DNA of 64,000 nucleotides from Plantago major (Eukaryota; Streptophyta; Magnoliopsida; Lamiales; Plantaginaceae). The stretch lies in assembly GCA_026545765.1 (NCBI GenBank), contig JAIFAC010000009.1, positions 310,001 to 374,000 of the forward strand, in the 5' to 3' direction. Below are positions 1 through 11,380 of the stretch, one piece after another (positions within the stretch are counted from its first letter, which is position 1; every line of letters starts with the position of its first letter). Below the pieces are notes generated by a model. That model saw only the letters and a list, made by a program, of their open reading frames with translations. It ran no database searches and was not told the origin of the DNA. Made by a program: the position numbers and the translations under genes.

Positions 1-446
1 CTTACCTCGGAGGTATCGTGCACCTCCTCGATATTAGGCTCCTGTGGATCCGGAATGAACGGAACTCGATTAGGATTACTCCTAAAATTATAGCCTAGGT
101 TGCGAATGAGGGATCGGATCTCTACCGGAAGTTCGGGCTCCTGTCCGGCACGACCCGGACGACGAGCTCCTACAGTCTGCGAGCTGGTCTCTTGAGCCGC
201 AACAGCACCCTGCACATTATAGACTTGTAGGTAATCCCGATGCCTCGGAGACCCTGAATCCGGAACAACTAACCGAAGTAAGGTACTTACCTCGGGCTCT
301 TCCCGATTCGGACTGGGAGCCTGCCCCGATTCAATTGAGTCGTCTCCACCATCGATATCGATTTCTTCGGAGCTGTCGGAAAGGGACAATGCATCGGAGA
401 CATATCCCTCAGCCTCGTACCGGTCCTGACTATCACTCTCGGACAT
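1..446 (-). CDS. Antisense accessory gene of a Tat-type gypsy element, 5' exons only (copy 1)
   Basis: Two coding exons are visible on the minus strand: 446-291, opening with MSESDSQDRYEAEG, and 209-9. They join in frame through a gtaagt donor (290-285) and a cag acceptor (212-210). A second gtaag donor lies at the very edge of the window, so the gene continues outside. The first exon is rich in Ser, Asp and Glu; the second holds a conserved stretch around RNLGYN and PFIPDPQ. The same start, intron position and motifs recur at 55320-55760, which fixes the reading. No stop interrupts this copy. In the other copies this N-terminus leads into a PF04195-like domain and a coiled coil; that part is not in the window here. 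Molecular function is unknown. Confidence 0.65.
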   Translation of the reverse strand, partial: MSESDSQDRYEAEGYVSDALSLSDSSEEIDIDGGDDSIESGQAPSPNREEPEVSTLLRLVVPDSGSPRHRDYLQVYNVQGAVAAQETSSQTVGARRPGRAGQEPELPVEIRSLIRNLGYNFRSNPNRVPFIPDPQEPNIEEVHDTSEV

Positions 447-447
447 C

Positions 448-900
448 CTAGGGAAAGGAGAAAGTAATTTCGTAAGCTTTAAATGGTAGTCCGAGAGGCC
501 GTTTATGTTTATTAAAAGAAGCAAAACCTTTGAAATTCGAAGGAACGAAAGTGAATCTACCGAGCGAAGTTAGTTCGAAGTCAGTAAGGGGCTCATTCGA
601 TGTTAGTCATACCCGAAGCGTTGGTTAGTACTACCCAATCTACGCATCGGGGGCATACATCCGAGCAGTTCAAACAAACAACAACAGAAAGGAGATTGAA
701 TAATAAAACAAGAAAGGAAAACTTACTTGTATTCGGATGAATGGATGTAATATAGCTGCCTTCGTACGGAACCACGTGCTTTGAAACACTTCTTGCTTGC
801 TTCGGTCTGTTGGCAATTGCTTCGGATGCACTCAAATCACAATATTTCTCTCTCTAAAGGTGAAGAGAATGAGCCGCACCAGCCCCCTATTTATAGGGGG
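448..900 (-). promoter_or_regulatory. TATA promoter, 5'UTR and leader intron of copy 1
   Basis: On the minus strand a TATA box (CTATAAATAGG, 896-886) precedes an untranslated leader. The leader is cut by an intron with donor gtaagt at 726-721 and acceptor ctag just before 447, one base ahead of the ATG. The 39.1-kb copy has the same arrangement of TATA, leader, intron and ATG, which makes a real Pol II unit more likely than chance. An open frame at 593-835 lies across the leader and is probably not coding. Confidence 0.6.
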
Positions 901-1153
901 TCATATTTGGAACTCCAACCGTCGCAATTTTGTGGGATTAAATCTCAGTCGTAGATCAAAAATCATCCACGGACATGGTACAACAATACCAAGAGAAATG
1001 ACAAATTAGTACAAAAAACTTACCACGGGATAACAAAAAAGTGCATACAACAAACTTCCCCACTTTCGGGCAAGACACAACACTTGGACTTCAGACGACC
1101 ACCCATCGAACGCTCCAGCACTTTCCGGGTCATGATCATTCGCCAACACTCGG

Positions 1154-1273
1154 ACCTTCGTCTGCTCGGATGTTTTTCCACAGAGCTTGGTCAGCGTGGA
1201 CGTTATCTTACGAACCTTCGTCCGCTCGGATGTTTTCCCACGAACCTTCGTTCGCTTGGACGTTTTCATTCGG
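1154..1273. repeat. Four 30-bp tandem units
   Basis: Units begin at 1154, 1184, 1214 and 1244, with a partial fifth at 1274. Each starts ACCTTCG or a close variant; the second unit is the most diverged. The 30-bp period keeps frames open on both strands, which explains several short ORFs here that I do not consider genes. Confidence 0.7.
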
Positions 1274-1630
1274 ACCTTCTCTTTGCACAAGAGCTTGGTA
1301 CGGATAGAACATTCACCTACGGATCGACCCGTACATCAACAAAGGTACAATACTGACGTTCGGAGTCTATGCTTGGTCTCGCTTACAAATACCCTTTTCT
1401 TTCTCAATTTTGTTGCACTCCGGGCCCTTTCCTTCGGACAGCAACAAAAGTAAGAAAGAAAAGGGGGGGGGGGGAGAGACACTAAGTTAAGGACCACACG
1501 AAGCACGGATTACACCTTTTTTCTGCTTACGAGAGGCGGATTGGACCAAAAAACGATCCGTCCTCAACAGTCTTAACCAATAGTTCCACAACTATCTTCT
1601 ACTAAGATACTTGGAAACTAGGGGGACATA
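1274..1630. other. Spacer with two candidate polypurine tracts
   Basis: No gene is seen. An A/G run containing 12 consecutive G (about 1450-1480) and a shorter purine run (1616-1630) both lie left of LTR-like DNA. Either could be the polypurine tract of a plus-strand gypsy element whose antisense gene is copy 1. The second directly abuts a TG at 1631. Confidence 0.35.
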
Positions 1631-2345
1631 TGTTGATACGAAAATATGTCCAATCCGTCATAAGAGCCCTTAGAACAAATCCTAAGGCGTCCTAAGTCAT
1701 CTAATGGATCCGAGACACATTGGTCCGAGCCAACGGTCCGATCCGGGCAGACCCACCATGGTCCGACCCACCCTAGAAGAGAGGAACAAAGGATCTAAAG
1801 CTTACTAGGTCCGACCCAGGGATCTCAGGTGCGACCCACCTGGGTCCGAGCCTCTCTAGAAAAGGAGGCATTGTACTTGAACAGTATTGGGTCCGACCCA
1901 AGGCCTCCGATACGGACGACCACTCGGATCCAACATAACAATCTCACAGGCAACCAAGTAGACAGGCACCAGAGAGTAGGGGGTCCGAACCATGAGGTTC
2001 GAATCGGACGAGTTGGGCAAGCTTAGAGGACTTCCTCATCTGAAAACCCAATACAGTCCGGACCAGGCGTCCGGACCAACCTCTCCGGACCTCGGACCTT
2101 GGCAGACTATGTCACACCCTCCAAAACTCTCCTAACAATGACTAAACTACCCCTAAAAGCCCAAAATGGCATGGGCTAGGTATCATTATTGGGCCATGGG
2201 CCTAGATGTGCCTTGGTTGCTCAACCGGAGCCCTACACTTGGCACGATCTTGAAGAAGCCTTCGACTTTGAGGAAACCCTATATATAGGGGCACATATCC
2301 CCATGCAACGGTAAGCGATATTACGAACTTAATCCAGAACAGTAT
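1631..2345 (+). mobile_element. Gypsy LTR-like segment (right end uncertain)
   Basis: It begins TGTTGATACG after a purine-rich run. It contains many GTCCGACCCA-type short repeats (1720-2100) and a TATA box (about 2279-2288). The start, a 'cccatgg(c)cca' block and the TATA-proximal part match, in opposite orientation, the segment at 63.2-63.82 kb. This supports an LTR family shared by the two ends of the window. The 3' end is not clear; 2345 is where obvious similarity fades. Sequence from there to 2568 shows nothing I can name. Confidence 0.45.
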
Positions 2346-3749
2346 ACAGAGTAGATCTCCAGTCTCTCTCGAGTGAAATCTTGTACCGGTTTGACACTTG
2401 GCAAACCGGGTCCTAACCTCCCCCTCCAAGCCTCTTGCGCAGGTTCTCACCAAGTTCACAGTGGAAGACTCTTACCCGTTGGTTCTTACGTAGTGAGGAA
2501 GATATCGTCTGGAGCATTACCCGTGCAATTGGAATATCACTAAGTGTTTGGGGAACCTTACCCTCAACAATATATACAAGGCAACAAATAATCCGAGGCA
2601 TGTAAGCATAAGAGTACAACTTCCCCCCCAAACCTATTCAATAGCTAGGCCCTAGCATAAGGAATAAATAAAAAGAGGGAGTTATAGAGTTATCGCCCGT
2701 AGTATGCCTCGGTCGGCATGATCACTAAGAGGAAGGCAGACCATGGGGTCCGGAAGATGAGCCTCCTCTTTGTTGCTGCCGGTCATCCGTCTGAGCTTTG
2801 CGCATTTGCTCTATATCTGCTAGGCGCTCAGTTGCCCGCGTGTCCGCTGCAGACATGTGCTATGTGAGACTCGAATAGCATGAGTGCCACTGATCCAAGT
2901 GCGTACCAAACCACTGTGATACTCCATGTATGCTCCTAAGATCTGCGGCATGTCCTTGGTAGCACCCCCCCTAACTCTGAAAAATCGGAGGCTATCACGC
3001 TTTGCCTCCCCTTAATGTCTTTGAACTGGGGCTCCCTTCTGCTTTTTGGACACACTCTTTGTTTTGGGTGCTATGGTACCTAGATATAAAATGTCAGCGC
3101 TACACCCATATCAAAATGTAGCTACACGAATGCCTAATCCTAACTCATAGTTAAATTCAAACCATAGTGCATTCAAATGTGGCCACAACAATGTCTTCCC
3201 CAAACCAATTCTTGCAAGTATTAACAACAATGCCTTATCCTACAACATTATCGTGCTTACCATAGTGCAAACATTTGTTACTACAAGGGATTTTCCCAAT
3301 TGAAACAGTAGCAAGCTCAATCCTATCATCAAATTTGCAGCAAGAATACAGATTCTAAGATGAACAAGCTAGCACAATATTACCCTTCCACCAAAAACAT
3401 CATAAATCTCCAGAAAATCTAACTAAGCTAACTTGGATTATGACTTATCTAGAAAATTTCATACCTCATAAGCACAACCACATACTCAATAACAATCAAT
3501 CAAGTATAGAAATCAAAGTTTGCAAAATAAAGATAGTAGAAAGAAGTACCTCGATTCCGGAAGAATTAATGGATATAAACACGGATTGAAGTCTCCAAGT
3601 AGTGGAGAAAATCACTACCTTCGCAATGGTTTATTACCCAAGTTAAATGGTGAAGAATTGGTGAAAATCTCAAAAATTTGGAGAAAAACGGGTAAGGAGA
3701 GTGAAAAAGGTGAAGGAGGGAGAAGCCCTCCTTCACTTTAATCGTCAGG

Positions 3750-3868
3750 CCTCACCGCTGTGAGGCTGGGGCTAGGGTGCCCCTCACAGCGGTCAAATAG
3801 AGAGGCAAACTTTCTGCCTTCTGCAGACTGCGGTGAGCCGCCATTTTCCCTGGCTCACCGCGGTGAGA
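3750..3868. repeat. Four-box CTCACCGCGGTGAG palindrome module (internal, element A)
   Basis: Two near-perfect palindromes (cctcaccgctgtgagg at the left, ctcaccgcggtgag at the right) flank two half-palindromes (cctcacagcggt and ctgcggtgag). The same order recurs in the internal region of element B and in both LTRs. Confidence 0.7.
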
Positions 3869-4082
3869 TCTGTTTTCCCGTAAATTTTTTTTATAATAAA
3901 AAATTAATAAATAAAATCTATCCTAAATGCAATATGCACCTATATCTATATGCAAAGCAATAAATCATGCTTTGGTTATAGTTGTTAGCGTCGACTCTTT
4001 CGTTCTTCATTCTGAACCCCAGGGATGCCTCCCAGTAAGCGCCTTTTCTTATAGTCGTTGGCTCGACTGCTGTACATTACCG

Positions 4083-4860
4083 TTATCCGTTCTCATACGG
4101 GAACGAATTTTGAGTAGGCGTCGAGCCTACTTGGAGCTTCCAGTGAATATCTTCTGCTCCATTGTGTGTTGATCCCACAATACTCATGTAATCCTGCAAA
4201 CGAGCATGTCGAGAGTTAATATGTTCAAATTTAAGCACATAACACTCATAAACAGGAAGCAAAGAAAAAGGGCAAAAAGGATCAACAAAACTCCCCTTGG
4301 GTAATGACATATGTACGATGTCGGGGTGATGGGGCACCTGGCTCTCTGTGGTCTCTGGTGGCGAGTAAACGCTCACTAAAGACACCAGTGGGATGGGAGT
4401 GATTTCTAAATCCGGAGTATTCACGCTTCCTTTGTCGAACTTCTCTTCTTCCTTTTGTTCGAAATTCGTTACGGGATCCTCCAAGTTCTCCATCAAAGAG
4501 TACGAGGAGTATTCATCATAGAATATACTCTAAGCACTTCCTCCCATATCCTCAATGACTCTAGCTCTAGCAAATGCAGCCATTCTCTGGATTGGGATCT
4601 AAAGGCAAAAGGAAACAACCTCCGCTTCTGTTGGTCCTCACTCAATCAACTGGGTGGTAACTCCGTCCCGAATTGTTCGAACTAATGAATAAACCCGAAA
4701 GCATCTTCCATTGGCCTTCCCCAGAAGTATGGAAGTGAACACCCCCAATCACCGTCTAGATCGTATTCCCTAACCTCAGGCTCAAGGAATATTGGTGGTT
4801 TTCTTACCACCAGCTGAGGTATGAAATATTCTCCGTACGTAGCCACACCCTTTCCATACA
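4083..4860 (-). pseudogene. gag remnant, element A
   Basis: Read on the minus strand, the N-terminal part gives YFIPQLV...PPIFLEPEVREYD...GRPMEDAFGFI. A second frame gives RRLFPFAFRSQSREWL, followed by an Asp/Glu-rich tail that starts MENLEDPVTNFEQKEEEKF. The pattern 'LFPF(A/S)LR..A.EWL' is typical of the Retrotrans_gag domain of Ty3/gypsy elements. Frameshifts separate the pieces, so it is broken. Element B carries the same gene at 9337-9986, with different damage. Confidence 0.6.
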
Positions 4861-5063
4861 TACACCTGCAGAAAAAATTTCTCTATACCAACAAAACTAA
4901 ATGCATTGTTAGTTTTTGTTAGTACCAAATAAATAATCCACAAGATAATTTCTTTTAGATTTTTTTGAAATTTTTAGATTTTTATTTGGTTTTCGAATAA
5001 GATAAAAATAAAAATACCCAACTACACACTGATCCTAGTTATTAAAGAACGTAGGAATCAATT

Positions 5064-5080
5064 CCCCGGCAGCGGCGCCA
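5064..5080 (-). other. Primer-binding site, element A
   Basis: The minus strand reads TGGCGCCGCTGCCGGGG eight bases inside the LTR that starts at 5088. This is the usual form of a gypsy primer-binding site. I believe it fits a tRNA-Asp 3' end but did not check a tRNA sequence. Confidence 0.75.
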
Positions 5081-5087
5081 AATTTTT

Positions 5088-6284
5088 TGATGCGCTCAAA
5101 ATTAATACTTGTAAAATAACACAAGTAGTAAAGCGGTTGTCGTAGTACAACAAGGCTTAAACCACAGGGTCGTTCTCTCGAGGAATTGATTAAGCTAGTT
5201 CTAAGGTGTAGGCTCAAGGTGTGAGTTGTAAATAGATAGTGTGGGTGAGGTTGATACTTCAAAACACTACAACAAATTATAATTACAAGACAAGGTAATA
5301 CCTAGATCATGCAATTTCTACAATTAAAACGAAGCAAGCGGATATTTCAAAAGTGCTGCTGCGATATAGCTAATGTTACACTGCCCGCGAATGCAATACT
5401 TTGCTATTGCAAAATCGAACCAGATACATATTATATGTACATATGAGTTACGGCAAAAAGCTTGTCACTAGCTATGCCCTCATACGGATATATACTAATT
5501 AAAGGTAAAGACTGATGCAAGTTTACAACGATCAAGCATGCGTTCAACGATCAGATAACAATATGTCATGATACAAGTTATTAACAACAACCGCCTAAAT
5601 CGTACAATTGAATACCTGGGCGCCTATTGGTCTCTGCGATCGTCAGAATGATCAATAATGCTTCTTCGAATTAAAAGAGAGATTGAAATCTCTAAGTGAT
5701 TACAATGCTTGGAATTGAAAATATGGAAGTAGAAGTAAGTGAAGATATGTCCGAATGACATATACAAGTCGTCTATTTATAAGACCAAGAAAGAAGAAAT
5801 TCAAAATCATGGGAAAAACTGCCAGAAAAATGTGGGTTGAATCTGTCAAAACAGGTGTCACCGCGGTGAGGTACTTTGGGGACTCCTCCTCACTGCGGTC
5901 TGGCCTTTCTGTCCCCATTCTGTTAGTCTGGACCACGGTGAGCCCGTTTGGATGTGGGGCACACCGCGGTGAGCCTTGTGTCCGGGAACTCCTCCATTTT
6001 TCCCATTTTCTCCACTTTTCTCTTCCTTTTCCAACCTCCATGTCACCTCTCTTGGAGTAGTGGCCCACTAACTTGGCCTTGTGGTGCTTCTAGAAGGTTT
6101 TGAAGTCTTCTTTACACTTTGGTCCTCCATTTCCTTTCCAATGACGCTAAGACACCTAAAAATGCACAAAAACACACAAAAAACCCAAATGTGACACGGA
6201 ACAAAAAATACTAAATAAAGGCTAAAAGACGCAACAAAACACGGAAAAAGGCACTCAATGAGTCGTTAAAATATCGACTCATCA
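5088..6284 (-). mobile_element. LTR shared by elements A and B
   Basis: It runs TGATGCGCTC...GACTCATCA, about 1.2 kb, and matches 10210-11380. On its left is a primer-binding site; on its right is a purine-rich tract when read on the minus strand (6302-6285). It therefore works as 5' LTR for the left unit and 3' LTR for the right one. It carries the four-box palindrome module at 5857-5974. Confidence 0.8.
5857..5974. repeat. Four-box palindrome module (LTR, elements A/B)
   Basis: Boxes tcaccgcggtgagg, cctcactgcggtc, ggaccacggtgagc and acaccgcggtgagc occur in the same order and with similar spacing as in the internal region. The sequence between the boxes is largely different. Confidence 0.7.
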
Positions 6285-6923
6285 AACTCCCCAAACTGAA
6301 CCTTTGCTCGTCCTCGAGCAAACAACTCTAAAACCTAGAAAAAGAAAAAACACATAGACACGACAAACAAACAGAAGAGTTCAATCGACAAGCTACCGGG
6401 ACAATTATTGCCAGAGATAAGCCCTTATACTGATGTAAACTTCTATACCCCCTAACTTTGACAAGTTGCTTTGAAAAGATCACAATCTTCCATTTCACAA
6501 GTAAATAAAACTTAATCCTATCCTAGTAGTCCCTTACAAAAGAAGATAATAGTGCAACTCTCAAGTCTGTCATTTGGAAGTGTCCAGTAAATAAGGGTAT
6601 TTGCTCAAGACTTATCTTAGGATGGTGACAACAAACATCACAAGCTGCCACTAATATTACTTGCTTTTGGACTCAATTCAAACGAGTCAGAAAGGACTTT
6701 TTAGAAAAGGGGTCGAAATCAAATACAAGGGGAAAAAATTAGCTGTCGTTCTCGTGCTTTGCTCTTTTTGCACGTTTATTTCTTTCTCTTTTTTTTCTTG
6801 TGCTTTGCTCTTTTTGCACAAATTTTCTATTTTTTCATTTTTTTTCTATCTCAATGTTGCAAGTGTATCCCAATAGGTTGCCTAAGATCCGTACTTTTGT
6901 ACGTGTCGGTTTGGTATACACCC

Positions 6924-7063
6924 CATCAACCCTCACAACATACGAGCACCGCCCACGCGCAGGTTTATAGGTATTATTTTGGCATGCATTTTGGAAACAA
7001 AACCATCAACCCTCACAGCATACGCACAATCAGCCCCGCGTTGGTTTACAGGTAGTATTTGGA
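6924..7063. repeat. Imperfect direct duplication, period about 80 bp
   Basis: Two copies start at 6924 and 7004 with catcaaccctcaca and end with ggttta(t/c)aggta(t/g)tatt. They lie in the 3' untranslated part of element B. Confidence 0.6.
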
Positions 7064-7236
7064 AATGCCCAACACGATCTTAGACGATCACAAGTGATCA
7101 TGGAAAAATAATTCGAAATTTTTTCTATTTTTTTGAACGGCAGCATAGCAATAAAAAATAATTTCGAAATCGACCATAGCTCAAATATAGAAAGTAGTGA
7201 GCCTGAGTTTGAAGTTGACAAGGATCCTCCTCCCCA

Positions 7237-7258
7237 AACCTGTTCCTCGGAACAGGTT
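7237..7258. repeat. Perfect short palindrome
   Basis: The arms AACCTGTTCC and GGAACAGGTT are separated by TC. It could form a tight hairpin in the element's RNA. Confidence 0.7.
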
Positions 7259-8898
7259 CGAGAATCAAGACACCAAGTCGAACATGTCGTTCGTCATACT
7301 CGTTTTAAAAAAAATGCACATGTATGTGAAGTGGCGCTAGTTAAAAAACCTTGCTCATCCTACTAGAATCACACATTTGTCGGTACAAGATTTTTTCATC
7401 GGCTTTAAGGCTTCTCACCGGCTTTTTGACTACTAAAACAAGAAGACTTTTTATTTACAAGTGAAACGAACTACAGTGATTTTCGAAAATTCCTTAGCAC
7501 TCAGCCAGAGGGCATCTAAGATCACATCACTAAAAAGGCTTAACTAATGCCATAGATAACCAGACTTGCCAAAAGAACTCAAGACCCGACACAAAAAATT
7601 TTGAAATAGGCAAAAAATTAGGCCAAAAGACACGACTCAACTGCAATCACTTAAAAGTGGCTAACATACAACCCCACATAATCGCAAAAATGGAAAATAA
7701 AAAGAAAAACACATAAATACAATATATACAAGGCAGCAAATAATCCGAGGCATGTAAGCATAAGAGTACAACTTTCCTCCCCAAACCTATTTGATAGCTA
7801 GGCCCTAGCATAAGGAATAAATAAAAAGAGGGAGTTATAGAGTTACCGCCCATAGTATGCCTCGGCCAGCATGATCTCTAAGAGGAAGGCGGACCATGTG
7901 GTCCGGAAGATGAGCCTCCTCTTTGTTGCAGACAGTCATCCGTCTGAGCTTTGCGCATTTGCTCCATATGCGCTAGGCGCTCAGTTGCCCGTGTGTCCGC
8001 TGCAGACATGTGCTGTGTCAGACTCGAATAGCATGAGTCCCACTGATCCAAGTGCGTACCAAACCACTGCAATACTCAATGTATGCTCCTAAGATCTTCG
8101 GCAAGTCCTTGGTAGCACCCCCTAACTCTGAAAAATCGGAGGCTATCACGCTTTGCCTCCCCTTAATGTCTTCGAACTGGGGCTCCCTTCTGCTTTTTGG
8201 ATACACTCTTTGTTTTGGGTGCAATGGTACCTGGATAGAAAATGTCAGCGCTACACCCATATTAAAATGTAGCTACACGAATGCCTAATCCTAACTCATA
8301 GTTACATGCAAACCAAAGTGCATTCAAATGTGGCCACAACAATGTCTTCCCCAAACCAATTTTTGCAAGTAGTACCAACAACGCCTTATCCTACAACATA
8401 ATCGTGCTTACCATAGTGCAAACATTTGTTACTACAAGGGATTTTCCCAATTGAAACAGTAGCAAGCTCAATCCTATCATCAAATATGCAGCACGAATAC
8501 AGATTCTAAGATGAACAAGCTAGCACAATATTACCCTTCCACCAAAAACATCATAAATCTCCAGAAAATCTAACTAAGCTAACTTGGATTATGACTTATC
8601 TAGACAATTTCATACCTCATAAGCACAGCCACATACTCAATAACAATCAATCAAGTATAGAAATCCAAGTTTGTAAAATAAAGATAGTAGAAAGAAATCT
8701 CCATTCCGGAAGAATTAATGGATATAAACACGGATTGAAGTCTCCAAGTAGTGGAGAAACTCACTACCTTCGCAACGGTTTATTACCCAAGTTAAATGGT
8801 GGAGAATTGGTGAAAATCTCAAAAATTGGGGGAAAAACGGGAAAGGAGAGTGAAAAAGGTGAAGGAGGGAGAAGCCCTTCTTCTCTTTAATTGTCAGG

Positions 8899-9018
8899 CC
8901 TCACCGCGGTGAGGCAGGGGCTAGGGTGCCCCTCACTGCGGTCCAGCAGAGAGGCAAACTTTCTGCCATCTGCAGACCGCGGTGAGCCGCCTTTTTCCCT
9001 GGCTCATCGCGGTGAGAT
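8899..9018. repeat. Four-box palindrome module (internal, element B)
   Basis: It has the same four boxes as 3750-3868. The first box is a perfect palindrome here; the last has one arm changed (ctcatcgcggtgag). Confidence 0.7.
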
Positions 9019-9336
9019 CTGTTCTCCCGCCAATTTTTTTTATAATAAAAAATTAATAAATAAAATCTATCCTAAATTAAATATGCACCTATATCTATAT
9101 GCAAAGCAATAAGTCATGCTTTGGTTATAGTCGTTAGCGTCGACTCTTCCGTTCTTCATTCTGAACCCCCGGGTTGCCTCCCAGTAAGCGCTTTTTCTTT
9201 TAGTTGTTGGCTCGACTGCTATACATTACCGTTATCCGTTCTCATACGGGAACGAATTTTGAGCAGGCGTCGAGCCTACTTGGAGCTTCCAGTGAATATC
9301 TTCTTCTCCATTGTGTGTTGATCCCACAATACTCAT

Positions 9337-9986
9337 CTAATCCTGCAAACGATTATGTCGAGAGTTAATATGTTCAAATTTAAGCACATAACACGCATAA
9401 ACTGGAAACAAAGAAAAAGGGCAAATAGGATCAACAAAACTCCCCTTGGGTAATGACATATGTACGATGTCGGGGTGATGGGGCACCTGGCTCCCCGTGG
9501 TCTCTGGTGGCGTGGAAACGCTCACTAAAGACACCAGTGGGATAGGAGTGATTTCTAAATCCGGAGTATTCACGCTTCCTTTGTCGAACTTCTCTTCTTC
9601 CTTTTGTTCGAAATTCGTTACGCGATCCTCCAAGCTCTCCATCAAAGTGTACGGGGAGTATTCGTCATTGAATACTCTAAGCACTTTCTCCCATGTCCTC
9701 AATGACTCTGGCTCAAGCAGCCATTCTCAGGCTTGGGATCTAACGGCAAAAGGAAACAACCACCTCTGCAGTTGGTCTCACTCAATCTACTGGGTGGTAA
9801 CTCCGTCACGGATTGTTCGACCTGACTAATAAACCCGAAAGCATCTTCCATCGGCCTTCCCCAGAAGTATGGAAGTGAACACCCCCAATCATCGTCTAGA
9901 TCGTATTCCCTAACCTCAGGCTCAAGGAATATTGGTGGTTTTCTTCCCACTAGCTGAGGTATGAAATATTCTCTGTACGTAGCCAT
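9337..9986 (-). pseudogene. gag remnant, element B
   Basis: A 95-codon frame (9986-9699) holds the YFIPQLVG...PPIFLEPEVREYD...GRPMEDAFGFI block. A 121-codon frame (9702-9337) holds the LRVFNDEYSP and acidic tail parts. Between them the gag 'LFPFA' motif lies in another frame, with TGA codons at positions where the 4.6-kb copy has Arg. It is homologous to 4083-4860. No protease or polymerase follows. Confidence 0.6.
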
Positions 9987-10187
9987 ACCCTAGCCATGCA
10001 TACACCTGCAGAAAAAATTTCTCTATACCAACAAAACTAAATGCATTGTTAGTTTCTGTTAGTACTAAAAAAATAATCCACAAGATAATTTCTTTTTGAT
10101 TTTTTTGAAAATTTCTGATTTTCTTTTGGTTTTCAAATAAGACAAAAATAAAAATATGCAACTAAACACTGATCCTACTTATCAATT

Positions 10188-10204
10188 CCCCGGCAGCGGC
10201 GCCA
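10188..10204 (-). other. Primer-binding site, element B
   Basis: It is identical to the site at 5064-5080 and lies five bases from the LTR start at 10210. Confidence 0.75.
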
Positions 10205-10209
10205 AATTT

Positions 10210-11380
10210 TGATGCGCTCAAAACTAATACTTGTAAAATAACACATGTAGTAAAGCGGTTGTCGTAGTACAACAAGGCTTAAACCACAGGGTCGTTCTCT
10301 CGAGGAATTGATTAAGCTAGTTCAAAGGTGTAGGCTCAAGGTGTGATTTGTAAACAGATAGTGTAGGTAAGGCTGATACTTCAAAACCCTACAACAAATT
10401 ACAATTACACGATAAGGTAATACCTAGATCATGCAATTTCTACAATTAAAACGAAGCAAGATGATATTTCAAAAGTGCTGACGCGATATAGCTAATGGTA
10501 CACTGCCCGCGAATGCAACACTTTGCTATTGAAAAATCGAACCAGATACAGATTATAAGTACGTATGAGTTACGGCAAAAATCTTGTCACTAGCTATGCC
10601 CTCATCCAGATATATACTAATTAAAGGTAAAGACTGATGCAAGTTCACAACGATCAAGCATGCGTTCAACGATCAGATAACAATATGTCACGATAAAAGT
10701 TATTAACAGCAACCGCCTAACTCGTACTATTGAATACCTGGGTGCCAATTGGTCTCTGCGATCGTCAAAAAGATCAATAATTCTTCTTCGAATTAAAAGA
10801 GAGATTGTAAGTGTTTACAATGCTTGCAATTGAAAATATGAAAGTAGAAGTAAGTGAATATATGTCCTAATGAGTGGTACAAGTGGTCTATTTATAAGAA
10901 CAAGGAATAACAAATTCGAAATCATGGGAAAAACTACCAGAAAAACGTGGTTTGAATCTGTCAAAACAGGTGTCACCGCGGTGAGGTACTTTGGGGAATC
11001 CTTCTCACTGCGGTCTGGCCTTTCTGTTCCCATTCTGTTAGTCTGGACCGCGGTGAGCCCGTTTGGATATGGGGCTCACCGCGGTGAGCCTTGTGTCTGG
11101 GAACTCCCCCATTTTTCCCATTTTCTCCACTTTTATCTTCCTTTTCCAACCTCCATGTCGCCTCTCTTGCAGTAGTTGCCCACTAACTTGGACTTGTGGT
11201 GCTTCTAGAAGGTTTTGAAGTCTTCTTTGCACTTTGGTCCTCCATTTCCTTACCAATGCACAAAAACACAAAAAAAACCCAAACATGACACGGAACAAAA
11301 ACATCCTAAATAAAGGCTAAATGACGCAACAAAACATGGAAAAAGGCACTAAATGAGTCGTTAAAATATCGAATCATCAT
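10210..11380 (-). mobile_element. 5' LTR of element B
   Basis: It runs TGATGCGCTC...CGAATCATCA, about 1.17 kb, collinear with 5088-6284 with scattered substitutions and small indels. The right flank (TGGATAAACA) is unrelated sequence, so this is the outer end of the tandem. The palindrome module lies at about 10972-11089. Confidence 0.8.

Larger units (their letters stand above)
2569..5087 (-). mobile_element. Truncated internal region of pol-less gypsy element A
   Basis: It is collinear and highly similar to 7721-10209, the internal region of neighbouring element B. Similarity starts abruptly at 2569. Its right end carries a primer-binding site next to the LTR at 5088, so it reads on the minus strand with that LTR as its 5' LTR. 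No reverse transcriptase, integrase or protease is visible; only a gag remnant is. Confidence 0.75.
6285..10209 (-). mobile_element. Internal region of pol-less gypsy element B
   Basis: It is bounded by a polypurine tract at 6285-6302 and a primer-binding site at 10188-10204, both minus strand. At 3.9 kb it carries only a gag remnant and long non-coding sequence, so the element must depend on enzymes from another copy. It includes an imperfect 80-bp-period direct duplication (6924-7063) and a 10+2+10 palindrome (7237-7258). The stretches 6303-7720 and 7770-9330 show no gene; the short ORFs there are low complexity or lie over repeats. Confidence 0.75.

Noticed and set aside
2413-2631. Short minus ORFs at 2202-2631
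   Set aside because: They cross the boundary between LTR-like DNA and the gypsy internal region at 2569.
5700-6068. Overlapping ORFs on both strands in the LTR, mirrored at 10815-11304
   Set aside because: They lie across the GC-rich palindrome module in an LTR; no conserved domain and frames differ between copies.
8018-8288. ORFs on both strands at 7.87-8.29 kb
   Set aside because: The equivalent region at 2.7-3.1 kb has different frames open, so there is no coding conservation between the two copies.
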